Source: Chrysiogenia bacterium (GTDB lineage: Bacteria > JAGRBM01). From it: a stretch of 10,488 nucleotides of DNA. A model generated the notes under the pieces. The model was given only the letters and a program-made list of their open reading frames with translations, was not told the DNA's origin and made no database searches. The DNA lies in assembly GCA_020434085.1 (NCBI GenBank), contig JAGRBM010000048.1:1-10488 (forward strand), read 5' to 3'. Both the position numbers and the translations under genes were made by a program. This document shows positions 7,728 to 10,488 of the stretch, one piece after another. Position 1 is the first letter of the stretch, and each line of letters starts with the position of its first letter.

Positions 7728-8759
7728 TCAGCCGCGGGTGAGCCAGTCCTGAATGCGAGGGAAGACTTCCTTCGCAACATTGCGTCCCACGAGCAGGTCG
7801 CCGTGACCGTAATCGGCGCTGAAGCCTTCGGCTTTTGCGCAGTTGATCTGCGACTTCTCGGTGCTTCCCAGCGCCTCAAAGGTGTCGCGCACCAGAGTGG
7901 GCGGAACCAGCAGGTCCTTCTGGCCCGAAATCAGCATCACCGGGTGGGAAAAGCGCTCCATCACATTCTTTGCCGCTTCGGGCGAGCCGATGTTGGTGAA
8001 GTGGAGAAAGCTCTTGAACTTCTTTGAGCTCACCGGTGTGAGCCCGTGCCAGAGCATGGTGCGCAGCACTTCGGGGTCGGTGTTGTCGGGATTGAGTGCG
8101 ATCCCGATGGCCTGCTTTGGCGCGCGTTCTCCCAGCAGGCTGAGTGCCCGGGTTGCCAGGTGCACGGGGATGATCGGCATCGTTTCCATGAACGGCGCGA
8201 CGAGCTGGAGCAGGTCCACGCGCTTCTCATCTTTTGGAAGCGCCTGCTGGTTCGGACGGCTGAACATGCCTGGTGAGCCCACGGTGACCACCCGGCGCAC
8301 GCGCTGGTCTTCGGTCTCTCCCAGGTAGGTGTAGGCGAGCAGGCCGCCCATGGAGTGGCCGATGTAGTCGGTCTGATTCGCGCCGGATTTTTCCAGCACC
8401 GCGCCGATGGCGGCCGGAATGTCGTGGCGAACGAAGTCGTGATAGGTCCAGCCCTGTTGCAGCAGCGCGCGCGAGCGGCGAAGCGCCCGGCGGGGCAGGG
8501 ACTCGCCGCGCCCTCGAAGATCGAGCGCGAAGACGTGCCACCCGCGCTCGGCCAGCCACGGGGCCAGGCCCACGCCGGGTGTCATGTCGTAAATGTTGAA
8601 ACGTGAGAAGGCCCCGTGCACTGCCAGCAGCGGGGCCTTTGGGGCGGCGCCCGGTTGCGGGGCGCCTTTGGGCTTGTACTCGTAGAGTGCAATCGGCCAG
8701 CCATCGCTCGTCGCGACCCGGTGAACGGCGTCGTAGTGCGGGCGATGGCTGACCGGCAT
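7728..8759 (-). CDS. Alpha/beta hydrolase
   Basis: A 343-residue alpha/beta-hydrolase fold enzyme with a complete triad. These are the nucleophile elbow GHSMGG (134-139, Ser136), acid Asp282 in SGQKDLLVPP, and His319 in DYGHGDLL. HGAF (48-51) supplies the oxyanion hole, and ALDLRGRGES (78-87) follows the second strand. The cap region (about 165-250) is large and mixed. There is no signal peptide, so it is probably cytoplasmic. It is an esterase or lipase-like hydrolase; substrate is not predictable. The ATG at 8759 lies five bases after the TAA of the SRPBCC gene, so the two are one operon and probably coupled. Longer in-frame starts would overlap the SRPBCC gene deeply and give low-complexity Arg-rich sequence, so they are rejected. 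Confidence 0.92.
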   Translation of the reverse strand: MPVSHRPHYDAVHRVATSDGWPIALYEYKPKGAPQPGAAPKAPLLAVHGAFSRFNIYDMTPGVGLAPWLAERGWHVFALDLRGRGESLPRRALRRSRALLQQGWTYHDFVRHDIPAAIGAVLEKSGANQTDYIGHSMGGLLAYTYLGETEDQRVRRVVTVGSPGMFSRPNQQALPKDEKRVDLLQLVAPFMETMPIIPVHLATRALSLLGERAPKQAIGIALNPDNTDPEVLRTMLWHGLTPVSSKKFKSFLHFTNIGSPEAAKNVMERFSHPVMLISGQKDLLVPPTLVRDTFEALGSTEKSQINCAKAEGFSADYGHGDLLVGRNVAKEVFPRIQDWLTRG

Positions 8760-8764
8760 GTGCG

Positions 8765-9202
8765 TTATTTGGAGATCCAGGTGCTGAAGGCCTGAAGTTG
8801 CTCGCCGCCGATGCGCTCGATCTCCTTCTTCATCAAGCCCGGCGCCGGAAGCGTCAGCGCGCCCTTGAAGGTCTCTTCGCTGCGGATGCGGGTGCGTCCC
8901 TCGCCGGCGTCTTCGAAGAAGAAGCAGTGCTCGGCATGGAGCAGGCCCTTCGGGCCGCCGCCCCAGGTGATTTCCTTGTTCGTGGTAGCGCGGAAGACCT
9001 TGAGCGGAACGGTCATTGCCGGGCCCACGGCCTTGAGCTTCACCTTCACATTGTCGCCGGCCTGGAGCACGCGGGCCGGGCCCTTCACAGGGCGAAAGCC
9101 CGCGGGCATCCACTGGTCCCAGAGCGAGTAGTCACAGAATTTCTGATACGCCTCATCAAGCGGGGCGTCGACGATCATCGTTACTTTGCCAGTTACGGCC
9201 AT
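8765..9202 (-). CDS. SRPBCC family protein (START/polyketide-cyclase-like)
   Basis: A 145-residue single-domain protein of the SRPBCC (Bet v 1-like) hydrophobic-ligand-binding fold. The pattern is V.MIVDAPLDEAYQKFCDYSLWDQWMP (7-32) at the N-terminus, GPAM..PLKVFRATTNKEITWGGG in the middle, HAEHCFFFED...GRTRIRSEETFKG (89-113), and a long C-terminal helix. The start is the ATG at 9202, chosen over the ATG at 9232 because GAGGAGGG stands nine bases upstream. Such proteins bind lipids, sterols or aromatic compounds; the ligand is unknown. Pairing with a hydrolase five bases downstream suggests both act on the same hydrophobic substrate (inference). Confidence 0.88.
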   Translation of the reverse strand: MAVTGKVTMIVDAPLDEAYQKFCDYSLWDQWMPAGFRPVKGPARVLQAGDNVKVKLKAVGPAMTVPLKVFRATTNKEITWGGGPKGLLHAEHCFFFEDAGEGRTRIRSEETFKGALTLPAPGLMKKEIERIGGEQLQAFSTWISK

Positions 9203-9211
9203 GGGTAGATC

Positions 9212-9217
9212 CCTCCT
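9212..9217 (-). promoter_or_regulatory. Ribosome binding site deciding the SRPBCC start
   Basis: AGGAGG on the minus strand, nine bases before the ATG at 9202. It excludes the alternative ATG at 9232, which would lie upstream of this site. Confidence 0.8.
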
Positions 9218-9319
9218 CTTTGTCCCGGGCATGGCTCCACACGCTCGCTCCGGGCGAGGCGGGAGGTTACCCCGCTGTGATGCGGCGCGGCAAGAAAGGG
9301 GTTCGGGGCCTGTGGGCGG

Positions 9320-9643
9320 CTAGGGAAGAGGCGGCTCGGGGCACTTGGGGTCGATTCCGCGGAGCAGCTCCCAGGTGTAGATGCCGTCTTTGTGGCCGTC
9401 ATTCCAGGTGATCTGCATGGCGTAGTTGCCCACGGTCTGGAGGTCCTGGGGATAGATGTCCGAGCGGATGCTGGAGCGATCGAGGACCTTCTGGCCCGTG
9501 AATTCGTTGCGGCAGCTCGCGCAGCGGCAGGCATCGCGCAGGTCGAGCGCGTTGTAGATGCTGGAGATCCCGTCGTTCCAGGTGATGATGACGTCGCCGT
9601 TCTTCTCGATGTGGATGGCGGTGGGAATGACTTTCTTCTTCAT
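9320..9643 (-). CDS. DUF971 / GBBH-like N-terminal domain protein
   Basis: A 107-residue protein from the ATG at 9643 (MKKKVIPTAIHIEK). Longer frames back to 9874 run through the repeat pair and are not coding. It shows the DUF971 plan: TWNDGISSIYNALDLRDACRCASC (21-44) with Cys39, Cys41 and Cys44, RNEFTGQKVL, and YAMQITWNDGHKDGIYTWELLR (74-95). The domain also occurs fused to Mrp/ApbC iron-sulphur carriers and at the start of gamma-butyrobetaine hydroxylases, so a role linked to Fe-S or metal handling is plausible but unproven. It lies 117 bases upstream of the SRPBCC gene on the same strand. A weak promoter, TTGCCC (9721-9716), 17 bases, TACACA (9698-9693), is the best candidate I see. Confidence 0.88.
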   Translation of the reverse strand: MKKKVIPTAIHIEKNGDVIITWNDGISSIYNALDLRDACRCASCRNEFTGQKVLDRSSIRSDIYPQDLQTVGNYAMQITWNDGHKDGIYTWELLRGIDPKCPEPPLP

Positions 9644-9745
9644 GGGGCCTCGCGTTTCGCTGGTGCCGGCGCTGAAACCGCCGACTGGCGCCTGTGTAGT
9701 GGGTGACGCCGCCCCGGGCAAGGGTCGTGGCGACCGCCAAAGCAT

Positions 9746-9882
9746 GGCGAGGCATGCCTCGCCCCTACGAGTGGCGCGGCGCATCGCCTTCAAATGCAGC
9801 AGGTATTGATGAGTATTCCGATTTGCTGGGCTCACCAAGGCGGTCACTCTATCCATCGTGTAGGGGCGAGGCATGCCTCGCC
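9746..9882. repeat. Pair of inverted REP/BIME-like palindromes
   Basis: The 18-base perfect palindrome GGCGAGGCATGCCTCGCC occurs at 9746-9763 and again at 9865-9882. Each copy is extended on its inner side by CCTA/TAGG, so 9746-9767 and 9861-9882 are exact reverse complements of 22 bases enclosing 93 bases. Paired, inverted palindromes in an intergenic gap are the layout of REP/BIME elements, which are mobilised by REP-associated tyrosine transposases. No such transposase gene is in this window. A shorter hairpin TGGCG-AC-CGCCA (9728-9739) lies beside the left copy. Confidence 0.8.
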
Positions 9883-9906
9883 CTTCTCGCCGGTCTGCGA
9901 ATCCCC

Positions 9907-9912
9907 TAGACT
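9907..9912 (+). promoter_or_regulatory. Possible -10 box of a near-leaderless queF transcript
   Basis: TAGACT matches four of six -10 bases and ends nine bases before the queF ATG. The start point would then fall two to four bases before the ATG. No ribosome binding site is visible in CCCTAGACTGGGCCCATC. The -35 region (TTCTCG at 9884-9889) is poor. Confidence 0.3.
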
Positions 9913-9921
9913 GGGCCCATC

Positions 9922-10347
9922 ATGGCGACGAAAAAGACCAGCAAGAAGACTACCAAGCGCACCCCGGGCACCTACGGCAAGAAGGAGATCGAGCAGAACG
10001 AACTCGAACCCTGGCCCAATCCGGAGAAGAAGCGTTCCTATCTCATCGAGTTTACCGCGCCCGAGTTCACCTGCCTTTGTCCGCGCAGCGGTTTCCCCGA
10101 TTTCGCGACGATGCGGATCTCATATGTTCCCAAAAATACGATTGTCGAGCTCAAGTCGCTCAAGCTCTATCTCAACGCCTATCGCGACCGGGCCATCAGC
10201 CACGAAGCGGCAGTGAACGTGATCCTCGACGATCTGGTGAAACTGCTGAAGCCGACGTGGATCGAAGTCATCGGCGACTACGGCGTGCGCGGCAACATCA
10301 AGACGATCGTCACGGCCCGCCATGGGAAGCGGCCGGCCGGAGTCTGA
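9922..10347 (+). CDS. queF: NADPH-dependent 7-cyano-7-deazaguanine reductase QueF
   Basis: A 141-residue protein of the short (type I) QueF class, which reduces preQ0 to preQ1 in queuosine tRNA-modification synthesis. The catalytic segment [15 protein letters not shown] (48-62) holds the nucleophilic Cys53 and Asp60. The QueF motif is ELKSLKLY (76-83), the NADPH-binding element. His94-Glu95 in AISHEAAVN correspond to the substrate-binding His-Glu pair. The C-terminal VRGNIKTIV completes the fold. A Lys/Thr-rich N-terminal stretch (1-20) is normal length variation. Other que genes are not in the window. The ATG at 9922 has no visible ribosome binding site. A lipocalin gene starts one base after the TGA. 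Confidence 0.96.
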   Translation: MATKKTSKKTTKRTPGTYGKKEIEQNELEPWPNPEKKRSYLIEFTAPEFTCLCPRSGFPDFATMRISYVPKNTIVELKSLKLYLNAYRDRAISHEAAVNVILDDLVKLLKPTWIEVIGDYGVRGNIKTIVTARHGKRPAGV

Positions 10348-10348
10348 G

Positions 10349-10488
10349 GTGCGCCGCGCCGTTGCTCTGCTGGCCGCGCTGCTGGCGCTTCAGGGGTGCG
10401 CGATGTTTCACAAACCGCTTCCCGTACATCCGAAGGTCGATCTCGAACGCTACCTGGGGCGCTGGTACGAGATCGCGCGCTATCCGCA
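10349..10488 (+). CDS. Lipocalin lipoprotein, Blc-like (3' end outside window)
   Basis: Forty-six codons are visible before the right edge. The GTG at 10349, with GGAG six bases upstream, gives a lipoprotein signal VRRAVALLAALLALQGC, with lipobox LQGC and Cys17. An in-frame ATG at 10322 would overlap queF by 26 bases and lacks a ribosome binding site. The mature part begins with PVHPKVDLERYLGRWYEIARYP, which holds the lipocalin GxW motif (GRWYEIARYP) typical of outer-membrane Blc. These bind lysophospholipids or fatty acids at the outer membrane. The spacing of one base to queF suggests co-transcription, although no functional link is evident. Confidence 0.9.
   Translation, partial: MRRAVALLAALLALQGCAMFHKPLPVHPKVDLERYLGRWYEIARYP

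Larger units (their letters stand above)
9644..9921. other. 278-base intergenic region between divergent DUF971 and queF genes
   Basis: It holds the REP-like pair (9746-9882), a weak candidate DUF971 promoter (9693-9721) and a possible queF -10 box TAGACT (9907-9912). Open frames that cross it translate the palindromes and show no protein-like pattern. I see no gene here. Confidence 0.7.

Noticed and set aside
9644-9874. N-terminal extension of the DUF971 protein
   Set aside because: It translates the REP-like palindromes (RRGEACLAM type text) and lacks a ribosome binding site; the domain starts at the ATG at 9643.
9746-9882. CRISPR repeats
   Set aside because: Only two copies in inverted orientation with 93 bases between them; CRISPR repeats are direct and regularly spaced.

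Overview
The window reads as a stretch of chromosome from a GC-rich Gram-negative bacterium. Third codon positions are mostly G or C, two lipoproteins with lipobox signals are present, and an ammonium transporter operon sits behind a sigma-54 type promoter. Two TetR regulators, a dienoyl-CoA-reductase-like SDR, a nitronate-monooxygenase-family enzyme, a hotdog-like protein, an alpha/beta hydrolase and an SRPBCC protein suggest lipid- or xenobiotic-handling metabolism. I cannot name the taxon from sequence alone; a deltaproteobacterial or myxobacterial type lineage is a guess.

Left part (1-3800). A gene tail of clearly lower G+C enters from the left edge and ends at 513. A strong bidirectional terminator separates it from a convergent SDR gene (598-1401, minus). 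The SDR gene shares a 133-base promoter region with a divergent FMN-dependent NMO-family gene (1535-2500, plus). The terminator of that gene lies inside the 3' end of a convergent gene for an unrecognised lipoprotein (2509-3171, minus). The lipoprotein is translationally coupled (TGATG) to an upstream TetR regulator (3171-3800, minus).

Middle part (3801-7015). The TetR gene is divergent from a 304-residue, probably double-hotdog, protein (3927-4841, plus). Between them lies a good sigma-70 promoter with a palindromic candidate operator over its start point. Next comes a glnK-amtB operon (5096-6906). Upstream of it are a near-consensus -24/-12 sigma-54 promoter and two matching TGCCC-N7-GGGCA dyads 42 bp apart, placed where NtrC-type enhancer sites normally lie. 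The operon ends in a 15-bp-stem rho-independent terminator.

Right part (7016-10488). A second TetR gene (plus) converges on a minus-strand group: DUF971 protein, SRPBCC protein, alpha/beta hydrolase. The last two are separated by only 5 bases. Divergent from DUF971 are queF (queuosine biosynthesis) and, one base after it, the start of a lipocalin lipoprotein that leaves the right edge. The DUF971/queF gap carries a pair of 18-bp perfect palindromes in inverted orientation, a REP/BIME-like element.

I found no tRNA, rRNA, CRISPR array or transposase gene. Nothing here amounts to a demonstrable new defence or mobile system. The points most worth a second look are the paired dyads of the glnK enhancer, the TetR-lipoprotein/hotdog divergon, the REP-like pair and the low-GC edge gene.
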